A stretch of DNA of 64,000 bases from Hafnia psychrotolerans (lineage in GTDB: Bacteria; Pseudomonadota; Gammaproteobacteria; Enterobacterales; Enterobacteriaceae): NCBI RefSeq assembly GCF_014639435.1, contig NZ_BMFZ01000007.1, positions 38,777-102,776 of the forward strand, read 5' to 3'. The notes beneath the pieces are model-generated. The model searched no databases. It was not told the DNA's origin and saw only the letters and a program-made list of their open reading frames with translations. Below are positions 49,259 to 57,962 of this stretch, piece after piece (position 1 is the first letter of the stretch; every line of letters begins with the position of its first letter). The translations under genes were made by a program, and so were the position numbers.

Positions 49259-49722
49259 TATTCATCCCAGAAATCCCGAGGCCATTTTTGTAAGAGCTCG
49301 CTTTTAAGCTTGTCTTGTGTCGATTTTTGGAAAGCTGTTGATGTGGGTTGCTGTTCCAGCGACATATGAATTTCAGTGTACTGATTCAGGAATTTAGCTT
49401 TTTTTTCTGCCTGGTGTTCCCTCAGTTCTTCGAGTGTTTGTCCTTGTTTTGGCTGTAAAAAATAAACCAATTCGCAATTCAGACCTTCCGCGACTTTCTC
49501 TAGGGTGTTGAGTGTCACTGTACCGTTGATTTCTCCTTTTTCGATCAACGAAATACGCGACTGACTTAGCCCGCACCTCTCACCTAAAGCGCGTGTACTC
49601 ATTCCCAATGTGGATCTCAGCAACTGTAACCAGCCCTTTTTGGGGCGTTTTACATTGCGCTCTAATTTCATACTTTTTAGAAGGTTATCCACTTGTTTGA
49701 TTTTTAACTCTTTATCCCACAT
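49258..49722 (-). CDS. HTH regulator, mobile mystery protein A type
   Basis: 154-residue protein with a Cro/CI-type helix-turn-helix at about residues 41-72 (GMSTRALGERCGLSQSRISL and IEKGEI). Flanking parts are charged: a basic N-terminus (KLERNVKRPKKGW) and a C-terminal helical, Gln/Lys-rich tail ending WPRDFWDE. ATG 49722 has an AAAGG site; 22 upstream codons run into the operator and are excluded. Translationally coupled to the Fic gene. Expected to repress its own operon from the palindromes upstream and perhaps to neutralise the Fic protein, both inferred. Confidence 0.85.
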   Translation of the reverse strand: MWDKELKIKQVDNLLKSMKLERNVKRPKKGWLQLLRSTLGMSTRALGERCGLSQSRISLIEKGEINGTVTLNTLEKVAEGLNCELVYFLQPKQGQTLEELREHQAEKKAKFLNQYTEIHMSLEQQPTSTAFQKSTQDKLKSELLQKWPRDFWDE

Positions 49723-49733
49723 TAAGAAACCTT

Positions 49734-49788
49734 TTGATTGTATATTTACAATGAAATTATTATTAATCAATATTAAATATACAATCAA
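49734..49788. promoter_or_regulatory. Operator-like 15-bp perfect inverted repeat
   Basis: TTGATTGTATATTTA (49734-49748) and TAAATATACAATCAA (49774-49788) are perfect inverse copies 25 bp apart. The left arm is itself part of the palindrome TTGTATATTTACAA. They lie 12-66 bp upstream of the HTH gene start, where its promoter must be. Confidence 0.75.
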
Positions 49789-49802
49789 TTAAGATAAAAT
49801 CA

Positions 49803-49818
49803 ATTGCATATATGCAAT
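49803..49818. promoter_or_regulatory. Second palindrome upstream of the HTH/Fic pair
   Basis: ATTGCATATATGCAAT is a perfect 16-bp palindrome related in composition to the neighbouring operator-like repeats. It may be a further binding site of the HTH protein. Confidence 0.55.
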
Positions 49819-49830
49819 AAAATTAAACAA

Positions 49831-49862
49831 AAGGGCCCGTCAGCATTCACTGACGGGCCCTT
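49831..49862. terminator. Terminator of the bcs operon
   Basis: AAGGGCCCGTCAG (49831-49843) pairs perfectly with CTGACGGGCCCTT (49850-49862), loop of 6. T runs follow on both strands; the minus-strand one (TTTTGTTT) ends transcription from bcsZ, 18 bp after its stop. Confidence 0.93.
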
Positions 49863-49879
49863 TTTCATTCAAAACGCGC

Positions 49880-50893
49880 TTACCCCTGCTTCGCCGCCCA
49901 CCAGGCCAGCAGTTGCAGACACGAGGAGTAGTAGTCATCTTTCGGGGCCAGATTCGGGCTGATGGCGCCAGCGTTGGCCATGGTGAAATCGCGCACGGCT
50001 AATAATCCCGGCGACATATTGTAGCCCGCTTTGGTGCCGGTCATGACGTCTATCCAGGCCGGTGTCGCGGTGCGTGGCGACTTCTGCCACCACAAAATAA
50101 ACGGAGCCAGCTGCGGACTGCCGGGATGCGCCCAGCCAAGGTACAGCGGGATACGGATGGCGTCGTAGCTGAAACGCGTTGGCCAGCGGCTGGCGGGTTT
50201 CATGCTACCGTCAGCCTGCATGTCTACCCAGTCAGTGGGTAGCCGGAACTCGCCAAACGCCATTTTGCTGAGCATCGCGGTGCCGCTTTCATCCAGATCT
50301 TTCCACACTTTCAGGTGGCTGTGCGCATAAAACGCTTTCCACGCCGGGAAGATGAAGTAAGAGGCGTTAACCGTGACGTTGCTGGTCTGATTAAACCCGG
50401 TTACGCCCGGTAGCATCACTTTATAACCTGCGTAATCAATCACATTGTATTTAATCAGCGCCGACTGCAATTTCTCGGACGCTTTGGTGTAGCGCGCGTC
50501 ATGCCATTGATCGCCTGCCAGCAGTAGCGCCCACGCTATAAGCTGGTCGCCGTCAGAGGCGTTATTTTTATCGGCGACGTGAACGCTGTTATTCGGGTCG
50601 TAACGCCATGAATAGAGGCCGATGTCCTTGCGGTACAGCGTGGTGTTCGCCCATTGCCACAGCTTATCGAAAGTGGCCTGATCGTCATTAAAGACCGCCA
50701 GCAGCATGCTGAAACCCTGGCCTTCGGTATGACTGACGTTTTTATTGGCGGTATCAATGATCCGGCCATCAGGCATCAGAAAGCGGCTTTTGTAGGCTGA
50801 CCAGCCTTGATCCTGCGCCATTACTGCGGTTGTGAAAAACGAGAAAACCAGACCGAACCACAGCACCAGGCCATAGCGTCGAAATGCCAACAT
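49880..50893 (-). CDS. bcsZ: BcsZ, periplasmic endo-1,4-beta-glucanase (GH8)
   Basis: Cellulase that trims nascent cellulose in the periplasm. 337 residues with a signal peptide (about 1-26, ending AVMA-QDQ). The GH8 catalytic Glu is in SHTEGQGFSMLLAV (near residue 56), and FSYDAIRIPLYLGW near residue 240 contains the second acidic residue. Last gene of the operon, 9 bp after bcsD; in E. coli it lies between bcsB and bcsC instead. Confidence 0.96.
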   Translation of the reverse strand: MLAFRRYGLVLWFGLVFSFFTTAVMAQDQGWSAYKSRFLMPDGRIIDTANKNVSHTEGQGFSMLLAVFNDDQATFDKLWQWANTTLYRKDIGLYSWRYDPNNSVHVADKNNASDGDQLIAWALLLAGDQWHDARYTKASEKLQSALIKYNVIDYAGYKVMLPGVTGFNQTSNVTVNASYFIFPAWKAFYAHSHLKVWKDLDESGTAMLSKMAFGEFRLPTDWVDMQADGSMKPASRWPTRFSYDAIRIPLYLGWAHPGSPQLAPFILWWQKSPRTATPAWIDVMTGTKAGYNMSPGLLAVRDFTMANAGAISPNLAPKDDYYSSCLQLLAWWAAKQG

Positions 50894-50902
50894 AAAAATT
50901 CC

Positions 50903-51382
50903 TTACAAACCATTTTGATAGCGGAAGACGAATGCGCCTTCCGGTGTGCTTTCCTGCCAGCGCAGGGGAACATAAGGCTGCCCGCCTTGTGCCTGCAACC
51001 ATTGGGCATACAGCCCTTCAAATAGCGAAATGAGCGCGATGCGCCACAGTTCGTCGTCTTCACCCTGCGGCGAAACCGGCCAGGCGATATGCACCAGCGC
51101 GAGCTGCTGCTGGGTGGCTTCAATTTTCACCACGCCCCAGTCGAAACGGCTGAGAATGTGGTTGATGTTATCTTCCAGTTCGCCGAGCGTGGCGGAGGCC
51201 GGCAGTGCATGCTGACGTGCCAGGTTACCGCCCATCAGCGTGAGAAAACGGCGGCCATCCTCGTCGTCGGCGGAGGCCAGAATACCTGAAAATAGCACCT
51301 GCACCAGACTTTGCCAGCCCGGTGTAGTGTGACGCTGGCGGTAATATTCCTGCGCGACCTGCGTATAGTTCTGTTCTTGCAT
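50903..51382 (-). CDS. bcsD: BcsD, cellulose synthase subunit D
   Basis: Homologue of Komagataeibacter AcsD/BcsD, a periplasmic or cytoplasmic octamer (location debated) that aligns glucan chains for crystalline cellulose. 159 residues, soluble, no signal peptide. Visible family features are YYRQRHTTPGWQSLVQVLFSG near the N-terminus, DWGVVKIEAT and the C-terminal FEGLYAQWLQAQGGQP with FVFRYQNGL. Its presence defines a type I bcs operon and is unlike E. coli. Lies 18 bp after bcsC. Confidence 0.92.
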   Translation of the reverse strand: MQEQNYTQVAQEYYRQRHTTPGWQSLVQVLFSGILASADDEDGRRFLTLMGGNLARQHALPASATLGELEDNINHILSRFDWGVVKIEATQQQLALVHIAWPVSPQGEDDELWRIALISLFEGLYAQWLQAQGGQPYVPLRWQESTPEGAFVFRYQNGL

Positions 51383-51400
51383 GGTTTTATTCCACCGGGT

Positions 51401-54400
51401 TTAATTTTGGCCCATCAGATAGCGGAAGTAGACCTGCGCTTTGCTTTCGTTGTAATCACCGAAAGTATCGTAGCCAACCTGACCGCCAATCTGCATGTTC
51501 TTGTTCAGATGATAATTGCCGCCGACGCCCGCATTCCAGCCAATCCCGCTCTGAGTTTTGCCTGAGTAATAGGCTTCAGTGCCGTAGCCCTCTGACACCA
51601 AATCTTCCAGTTGTTTCTGCAGGTCAGGATTGTTCGGGTAGTAGGCGCTCTTATCCTGAGAATAGGACTGATAACCGACGGAGCCCGACAGTTTCAGATC
51701 CCAGTCGTCATACTTCTGGGTGTATTCCACCGGGAAGGAGACGCTGACGTAGTTCTGCGGGCTGAAGTAACCGCCCTGTCCGTAGCTGTAGTAGCTGAGG
51801 TTTTTGTCGAAATTCATATAACCGATGTTAACCCCGGTCTTCAGCTCGCGGTCATCATAACGGTAGGGACGAATGTACAGCCCTGCGTTGGCGTTGACCG
51901 ATTTATTACTCGCGACATTAGTACCGAGATAGCTGTAGTAACCGCCACCGACGTAGAAGCCTGCGTCACCGTCGTCGTAGGAAAGGTTAACGCTGCCGCC
52001 GTTTTTAGTGACCTGGCCCCACTCTTTACCACCGTAATTATCTTTGGTGCCGACGTAAGAAAGAATACTGTCGGTGATCGCACGACGCTCTGCGGTCATG
52101 GTGAGCGTGGTGAAGTCGGTCAGTTTCGGTGCCCATTGCGCGCCACCGACCAGTGAATTCAGATCCTGGCCTAGCGGTGTACTGCCGACATCGACCTTGT
52201 AGTTGTCGCCGGTCAGTGCTGCGTTCAGCTCAACACCTGTAGCACTTTGGTTACCGGCTTCTGGCGCAGTATAGGTTGTCGGATCGGTACCGGTGATGGT
52301 GTTGTAGGCTATGCACTGCGCAGAGGCCGCATTGGTCGAGCTACAGTTTGCACTGTAATTGGTAGAAGCCGCAGCCTGGAGTTTGGCGAAAGTACTGTAA
52401 TCGGCAATGTTCAGACCCGCGGCCGAGGCGGCTGCCGCGACATCTTTCTGTGCGGACTGAGCCTGTGCCAGCGCACCCTGACCAAAACGCGCATTTCCCG
52501 TACCAGACGGGCTGCCTGCACTGAGGGAAACCGGCGTGACGCCGATGCTCAGGCGCGACGTATCAAACGGCACGAAGGCGAAAGTCATTGGCGCTTTGGC
52601 TTCAGTCAGTTGACTGAGACCGCTTTCACCGTCACGCCCACGAATAGACATCTCACCCTGCGCCCAGGTCGCCGTTTTGTCCTGTAACGTTGTGAGCATA
52701 TCGTCGATCTGCTTTTCGGTCGCATTTTGCTGTACTACGGCGGTTGGCGTTGCCCCCGGCAGCGGTGCGGTGCGGGTAGCTGAAACCTGGTCCGACTGCT
52801 GCCACGGCATAACGGTGCCATACACAGACTGCGTGGTGCTGCGGGTGCTCTGTGTAGAGCGATTGATGAACGGGTTGTCGGTCAGCTGTAGTCCGGCGAT
52901 CTGCGTCGAACCGTCTACGCCTTCCAGACCGATCATCTTGCCTTTCGCGGAACGCAACAGCGCCAGCGCCTGCTGATGATCGCCTTGTGCTTCGGCAACG
53001 CGTGCTGCCAGTAACAACCGGTCCGGCGTGCGCGGGCCATTCAGGCCCTTCATCAGTTCTTGCGCCCGCTGAGTATCGCCTTCACCCAGCGCGACATTGA
53101 TAGCGCCTACGCGGGCATCCTGCGTCGGCGTATCATTGGTCATCAGGTAGTTATAAACCTGACCGGCCTGTTTATTGAGTTTGCCGGACTGATAGAGACG
53201 TGCCATCGCCAACATCAGATCGCGGTTTTGTGGGTCAGCTTGCAACGCGACCACCAGCTTGTCATAGGCGGCAGCGTACTGGCCCTGTTCACGCAGTTGA
53301 TCAGCCTGATTGATCACAAATCCGTTACGCATATTCGCCATTTCGGTCGGCGTGGTGCTGGACTGAATTTGCGGATTTTGTAGGAACGTCTGCGCTTCAT
53401 TGCTTAGCCCGGCCTGATTGAGCACAGCGACCTGATCGGCGTAATCCCCGGCGTTGCCTTTCACACCATCGCGCATGTTCTGGCGTACCAATTGCACAGC
53501 CAGCGGCATCTGTCCGGTCGCGGCAAGATTTTTCGCCAGCGCACCGACGTCAGCCGGTGCAGAAGGTGGATTCTGCGCAAGAGCGCGTAAGGTATTGGCG
53601 GCAGCGGCGCTGTTGCCCTGTTGCAGATAGTTTTCGGCATCGGCCATTTGCGCATTGAAGTTAGCGCGCTGCGCCAGTTCACGCATACCCTGATTCTGAC
53701 TGCCGCGCGGAATGCGCGCGAGCAGGGCGCCAGCGGTGGACCAGTTTTTGGTTTCCGACGCAAACAAAGCGGCGGCGTAGAGATCGGCAGAGGATGCGCC
53801 CGGACGCGCGGACGGTGCCATGATCGACTGTGCTTGCGCAGTTTGCCCCTGCGATTGCAGGATGCGCGCCATGTCCAGTTTCACCCAGACGTTGGACGGC
53901 TGACGTTCCAGCGCTTGCTGGAGTAAATTCAGCGCGCGCTGCGGATCGTTGTTCGCCACGGCCTGCGCGGCCTGACGGCGTAACGGTTCGATGACGTCGG
54001 CCACTTTTGGCGGATTCATTTTGGTCTGAATCTCGGCCGGCAGCGTTTTTAAGACCTGATCGGCTTGGGCCGTTTTGTTCTGCTGACGTAGCACGTAGAA
54101 CAACCCGGCGCGGGCATCGGCGTTATCGCCCAGCGCGCTGTATTGTTGTTCAGCACCGGCCAGATCGCCTTTACGGCGCAGAATATCGGCGCGCAGCAAT
54201 CCGGCAGACTGACCTTTCTCACCGCCGACTTGGGTTAGCGGTGTGACCGCAGCCAGCGCGGCATCGTAACGGCCTGAGCCGGCGGCCTCTTTGGCTTTCG
54301 CCAACTGGGCATAGAACGCAGCATCCTGCGCCTGATTGCTCAGCTGTACGCTGTTCGGTCCGCCTTGTGCGGCGGCTTTGCTGAGGTATTGTGAGGCAGC

Positions 54401-55357
54401 TTCAAAATTGCCGCTGCGCTGTGCGATGTAACCCAAACCGGCCAGCGCGTCGGCGTCATTGGGATCACCTGCCAGCACGCTTTCAAACTTAGCTTTGGCG
54501 TCGGTGACGTTACCGCTGTTGAGTGCGGTAAAGCCTTGACCTTTCGCTGCGCCACCGATGTTTTTCTGGAAGTAGGCCATCACAGCGGTGTCATTGGGAT
54601 GGCGTGCCTGATAGCCCTGATACAAATCGCGATCGCTTTCCTGCGGTGCCATCCATAACAATGCCTGACGTAGCGAACGGTCAGCGTCGCTGTTGCTGCC
54701 GGCCAGGCTACTCAGTAGTTTGATGCCGTCACGGCGGGAAGATTCCTGATAGGTCAGCACTTTACCCAGCGCCAGACGTGCCTGCGTATCGTCCGGACGG
54801 GAAGCCACGCGCTGTTGCAAACCCGCAATCGCCTGCGGCTGAAGCGATTTGTCGCCCGCCATGGTCAGGTAATATTCGGTCGCCAGACTGTCGAGCGGCT
54901 GGTTGCCATTAAAAATAGTGCGGTAGGCCGAAAGCGAACCGCTGACGTTACCCTGCGCGGCCATCTGGCGGGCAGAGGCCAGTTGTGCCGGGGGAATCGA
55001 CTGCATCGCTTTGGCGCTGTTTAGCGATGCTAAGCGTGGATCGTCCGGCGACGCGGAAGACAGCTTTTCGCGCCACTGGTTGGCTGCAGTTTTGTCGCCG
55101 CTCTGCAACGAATACAATGACATCAGATACAGCGCCTGCGCGTTGTTCGGCTCGACCAGCAGCACTTTCTGCAAGGCATCTTTCGCCAGATCGTCATGGG
55201 CGCGTTCGTGCCAGTAAGCCGCTTGATCGAACAAGGCTTTCATCGCCGGATTTGTCGTATCCGCGGCAAACGTTGAGGCGCTAAAACTCACCACTCCCGC
55301 GATCCCTACCAGATAAATAGCCTGAATCACCGCCAGGGACAGTTTATGTTTTTTCAT
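51401..55357 (-). CDS. bcsC: BcsC, cellulose outer-membrane export protein
   Basis: Carries cellulose across the periplasm and outer membrane. 1318 residues: signal peptide (1-31, ending TFAA), about 19 TPR repeats to roughly residue 850, a linker with a low-complexity, Ala/Ser/Thr-rich stretch (about 970-1060), and a C-terminal beta barrel ending YFRYLMGQN. E. coli BcsC has 1157 residues; the longer form resembles that of crystalline-cellulose producers. The linker contains two cysteines (ANCSS, SAQCIAY), an uncommon detail. ATG 55357 is coupled to the small ORF before it. Confidence 0.96.
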   Translation of the reverse strand: MKKHKLSLAVIQAIYLVGIAGVVSFSASTFAADTTNPAMKALFDQAAYWHERAHDDLAKDALQKVLLVEPNNAQALYLMSLYSLQSGDKTAANQWREKLSSASPDDPRLASLNSAKAMQSIPPAQLASARQMAAQGNVSGSLSAYRTIFNGNQPLDSLATEYYLTMAGDKSLQPQAIAGLQQRVASRPDDTQARLALGKVLTYQESSRRDGIKLLSSLAGSNSDADRSLRQALLWMAPQESDRDLYQGYQARHPNDTAVMAYFQKNIGGAAKGQGFTALNSGNVTDAKAKFESVLAGDPNDADALAGLGYIAQRSGNFEAASQYLSKAAAQGGPNSVQLSNQAQDAAFYAQLAKAKEAAGSGRYDAALAAVTPLTQVGGEKGQSAGLLRADILRRKGDLAGAEQQYSALGDNADARAGLFYVLRQQNKTAQADQVLKTLPAEIQTKMNPPKVADVIEPLRRQAAQAVANNDPQRALNLLQQALERQPSNVWVKLDMARILQSQGQTAQAQSIMAPSARPGASSADLYAAALFASETKNWSTAGALLARIPRGSQNQGMRELAQRANFNAQMADAENYLQQGNSAAAANTLRALAQNPPSAPADVGALAKNLAATGQMPLAVQLVRQNMRDGVKGNAGDYADQVAVLNQAGLSNEAQTFLQNPQIQSSTTPTEMANMRNGFVINQADQLREQGQYAAAYDKLVVALQADPQNRDLMLAMARLYQSGKLNKQAGQVYNYLMTNDTPTQDARVGAINVALGEGDTQRAQELMKGLNGPRTPDRLLLAARVAEAQGDHQQALALLRSAKGKMIGLEGVDGSTQIAGLQLTDNPFINRSTQSTRSTTQSVYGTVMPWQQSDQVSATRTAPLPGATPTAVVQQNATEKQIDDMLTTLQDKTATWAQGEMSIRGRDGESGLSQLTEAKAPMTFAFVPFDTSRLSIGVTPVSLSAGSPSGTGNARFGQGALAQAQSAQKDVAAAASAAGLNIADYSTFAKLQAAASTNYSANCSSTNAASAQCIAYNTITGTDPTTYTAPEAGNQSATGVELNAALTGDNYKVDVGSTPLGQDLNSLVGGAQWAPKLTDFTTLTMTAERRAITDSILSYVGTKDNYGGKEWGQVTKNGGSVNLSYDDGDAGFYVGGGYYSYLGTNVASNKSVNANAGLYIRPYRYDDRELKTGVNIGYMNFDKNLSYYSYGQGGYFSPQNYVSVSFPVEYTQKYDDWDLKLSGSVGYQSYSQDKSAYYPNNPDLQKQLEDLVSEGYGTEAYYSGKTQSGIGWNAGVGGNYHLNKNMQIGGQVGYDTFGDYNESKAQVYFRYLMGQN

Positions 55358-55440
55358 TTTCCAGCTCCGGTAATCGCCAGGTTATAGCCGGGAGTAAAAG
55401 TAACCTTCATTGTTGTTCTTCTTAATATGAGGTTTTTCAT
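55354..55440 (-). CDS. 28-codon ORF bridging bcsB and bcsC
   Basis: ATG 55440 overlaps the bcsB stop (ATGA), and the TGA at 55354-55356 overlaps the bcsC ATG (again ATGA). The product begins MKNLILRRTT, has a second Met at residue 11 after AAGAAG, and ends AITGAGK. The frame therefore fills the 79-bp gap exactly. It has no signal peptide or known domain. It may be a coupling peptide that lets ribosomes pass from bcsB to bcsC, a small subunit, or chance; bcsC also has its own GGAG 7 nt upstream of its ATG. Confidence 0.4.
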   Translation of the reverse strand: MKNLILRRTTMKVTFTPGYNLAITGAGK

Positions 55441-57962
55441 TTGTGATCCAGGCGGTTGGCCGCATGGCGACGCAGGACGACAAACAGGCTCAAACCTACC
55501 ACCAGTGAAACCAGCGTGGCGATGAGCGACAGGATCACGATGTGCGTGCTGGCATACCAGAGCACCATCATGTACCACGGCATTTGCCCGGTCGGGAATT
55601 GCTGGCCGACGGAAAAACTACGGATACCGTTTTCATCGGTGATGATCGCCAGATCCCCGCGCACGTTGGCGTTGATTTGTGGCAATTTCAAATCGCTGTG
55701 AATTTTCAGTAACTGCTGATCGTCGGTACCCGTTGCCACTACGACCACGTGATCGTTGGACCAGCGTGAGCGGTAGCTGACAAACCCGCGCCATGCACCG
55801 GTTGACGACAGATAGCGGTCGGCATCCACTGGCTGGCGGTACCAATCACCGGTCAGCCAGGCCACGATACGCTGCACTTCAGTCGGCGCTTTCACGCCCA
55901 GCGAATTGGCGTTCAGGCTAAACGGAGAACCCGCCAGCAACTGCTGGTTGAAGGACGAATCGCCCAGCGTAGTAACGGCCAGAATATCGCGGTCAAACAG
56001 TGGATTTTCCTGTTCATCGCCTTTCAGGCCAAAGGCAACCTGCACGTGATTGACCGGCACGCCGGTGGCTTTACCTGCGCGCGCGGCAAGGTTCAGCAAC
56101 GCGTGAATTTCATCGACCGATGGTTCAGGCGGCAGCAACATCAGTGTGTCGGAGAAGTCAGCCAGTTTGGAATACGGATATGAAGCACCGACGAAATAAG
56201 ACAAGTTCGGCAACTGCGCGAAATGGTAACTTCCGCTCAGGTCGATGAAGGATTTCGGATCGATACGGCTTTTGATGTTATCGCTGGTCAGAATGTTGCA
56301 CGGCGCATCTTTTTTCGGCTTGATGTCGAAATAGAACTGCAACTGGTTATCGCCATAAATCAGATATGGCGCCAACTGCATGGTGTAGCGTTCCTGACGG
56401 CTGTCACCGCCAAGGCGACGCCAGATGTTTTCTACCAGGCCGACTTTGTTGACCGTCAGGCTGCGCAGGAAGTTGCTGTTGATCGAAACATTCAGGTGAG
56501 AGTTGTCTTCATCAATCCAGTTTTCGGTCGGGAAGCGGTAATCAATGCGCACCGGAATGTTGTGACCATCCCACATGAACAAGTCCGGCGCGGCGCGAAA
56601 CGCTACCTGAATGCCGTCGTGATAAATTCCGTTGGAAATCAGTGAATTTGGATTTTTTCCCGCCAGTTCACCCAATGTTACCGGGCGTGAAGTATCGATC
56701 CAGCGCGGCGCATCGTAGGGTTTGCTCGACGGAATGGTTTGCTGCGCAACATCCAGATGATCGGTATTGTTCGGCATTCCGCCGCTGATCAGCCGGTAAG
56801 CCGCCTGACGCAGCTGATTGTCATCGTTGCCCAGCACCAGCAGCAGTTTGTAGACCGGATTAATCGGGTTATCGATGATTTGAATCGATGCGCCGTTGCT
56901 GGCAGGCAGCGTCAGAGAACCGATTTTATCGCCCGGCTTGCCGAACAGAATACCGTTCTGATCAGGCAACTCATTCAGGATGACCGGGAAATCCACATCG
57001 CGATAATCGGACAACATGCCGAGATAAGAAGACACCATCGCCGCAGCGCTGATATCTCCCGGTTTCATGCTGGCCGAGAAGCCCATAGTAATTTTCGACT
57101 CCTGCATTTGTAGGCCGTCGAAGAACGGACGCGGGAAATTGCCCAGGTTGCGCCCGATGTTCAGTTGCTGACCTTCCAGACCAATGCTGGTGGTGGGTAA
57201 AACCGTGACCCAATATTTGTCCGACTGACCTTTCTCGCAGGTCATGGTGTTGCTGTCATGCACGCGAAAACTCAGGTTGTTGCTCGAGACGACCATCGCT
57301 GACGGGATATCCAGTTCATAGACATCGCCACCGTTGCTGGTCTGGTTCAGCGGCAGGTTGCCTAGCGGTTGGCCGTTGAGCATCAGCTCCAGCGTAGTAT
57401 CGCGGGCGATGAGCGCCGGAGAAATTTTCAGTGCCAGAGAAAGATGGGCGTTAGTCACCACTTCATCGGCGGGCAGAGTGAAAAGAATGCCCGATTGCAA
57501 CTGGCCGCCGCTAAGGGTCAGGCCGTTGGGCTGGCCCATTTCGGCAACGGTAATACTGCTGGTGACGGGCTGAACCAGCGGGATCACCGGCGCAGGTACG
57601 GCAGCGGGATCGACAACCGGCGCAGTAGGGTTGGTCGTCGGTGCCGCATTCGCGGAATTGCTGTTATTCACCGGCGTGGTATCCGCCTGAGGCATATATT
57701 CTGACGGCACCGGTGAAGCTTCTGCCGGTGTGGCGTTCGCAGGTGCAGTGTCTTCCGGCATTATCGGCGTTGTGGGTAGCCACGACGGTGTCGCAGGCAA
57801 ACGGGTGGCCGGATCGACGGCCGGAGCAGGGGCGTCTTCCGCATGCGTAAACGGCAGGCTGCCGAAGGTGAGCAGTAAGCCGGTGGCGATTTTTCTGAGC
57901 AGGGATGCGCCCGACACAGCAGATAAACGGCGCTTGATCATCAGTTTACGTGGTCGGTTCAT
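55437..57962 (-). CDS. bcsB: BcsB, periplasmic cellulose synthase subunit
   Basis: Membrane-anchored partner of BcsA that guides the chain through the periplasm. 841 residues from ATG 57962, which overlaps the bcsA stop (ATGA). Basic N-terminus and signal sequence (about 1-41, ending FTHA), then an unusual Pro/Ala/Thr/Asn-rich stretch of about 100 residues, two carbohydrate-binding/flavodoxin-like repeats, and one C-terminal transmembrane helix (about 795-825). Longer than E. coli BcsB (779) mainly because of the proline-rich linker. Confidence 0.96.
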   Translation of the reverse strand: MNRPRKLMIKRRLSAVSGASLLRKIATGLLLTFGSLPFTHAEDAPAPAVDPATRLPATPSWLPTTPIMPEDTAPANATPAEASPVPSEYMPQADTTPVNNSNSANAAPTTNPTAPVVDPAAVPAPVIPLVQPVTSSITVAEMGQPNGLTLSGGQLQSGILFTLPADEVVTNAHLSLALKISPALIARDTTLELMLNGQPLGNLPLNQTSNGGDVYELDIPSAMVVSSNNLSFRVHDSNTMTCEKGQSDKYWVTVLPTTSIGLEGQQLNIGRNLGNFPRPFFDGLQMQESKITMGFSASMKPGDISAAAMVSSYLGMLSDYRDVDFPVILNELPDQNGILFGKPGDKIGSLTLPASNGASIQIIDNPINPVYKLLLVLGNDDNQLRQAAYRLISGGMPNNTDHLDVAQQTIPSSKPYDAPRWIDTSRPVTLGELAGKNPNSLISNGIYHDGIQVAFRAAPDLFMWDGHNIPVRIDYRFPTENWIDEDNSHLNVSINSNFLRSLTVNKVGLVENIWRRLGGDSRQERYTMQLAPYLIYGDNQLQFYFDIKPKKDAPCNILTSDNIKSRIDPKSFIDLSGSYHFAQLPNLSYFVGASYPYSKLADFSDTLMLLPPEPSVDEIHALLNLAARAGKATGVPVNHVQVAFGLKGDEQENPLFDRDILAVTTLGDSSFNQQLLAGSPFSLNANSLGVKAPTEVQRIVAWLTGDWYRQPVDADRYLSSTGAWRGFVSYRSRWSNDHVVVVATGTDDQQLLKIHSDLKLPQINANVRGDLAIITDENGIRSFSVGQQFPTGQMPWYMMVLWYASTHIVILSLIATLVSLVVGLSLFVVLRRHAANRLDHK

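Noticed and set aside
51611-52156. 181-codon frame opposite bcsC
   Set aside because: Val-rich reading of the complementary strand of the beta-barrel region; no start site or domain.
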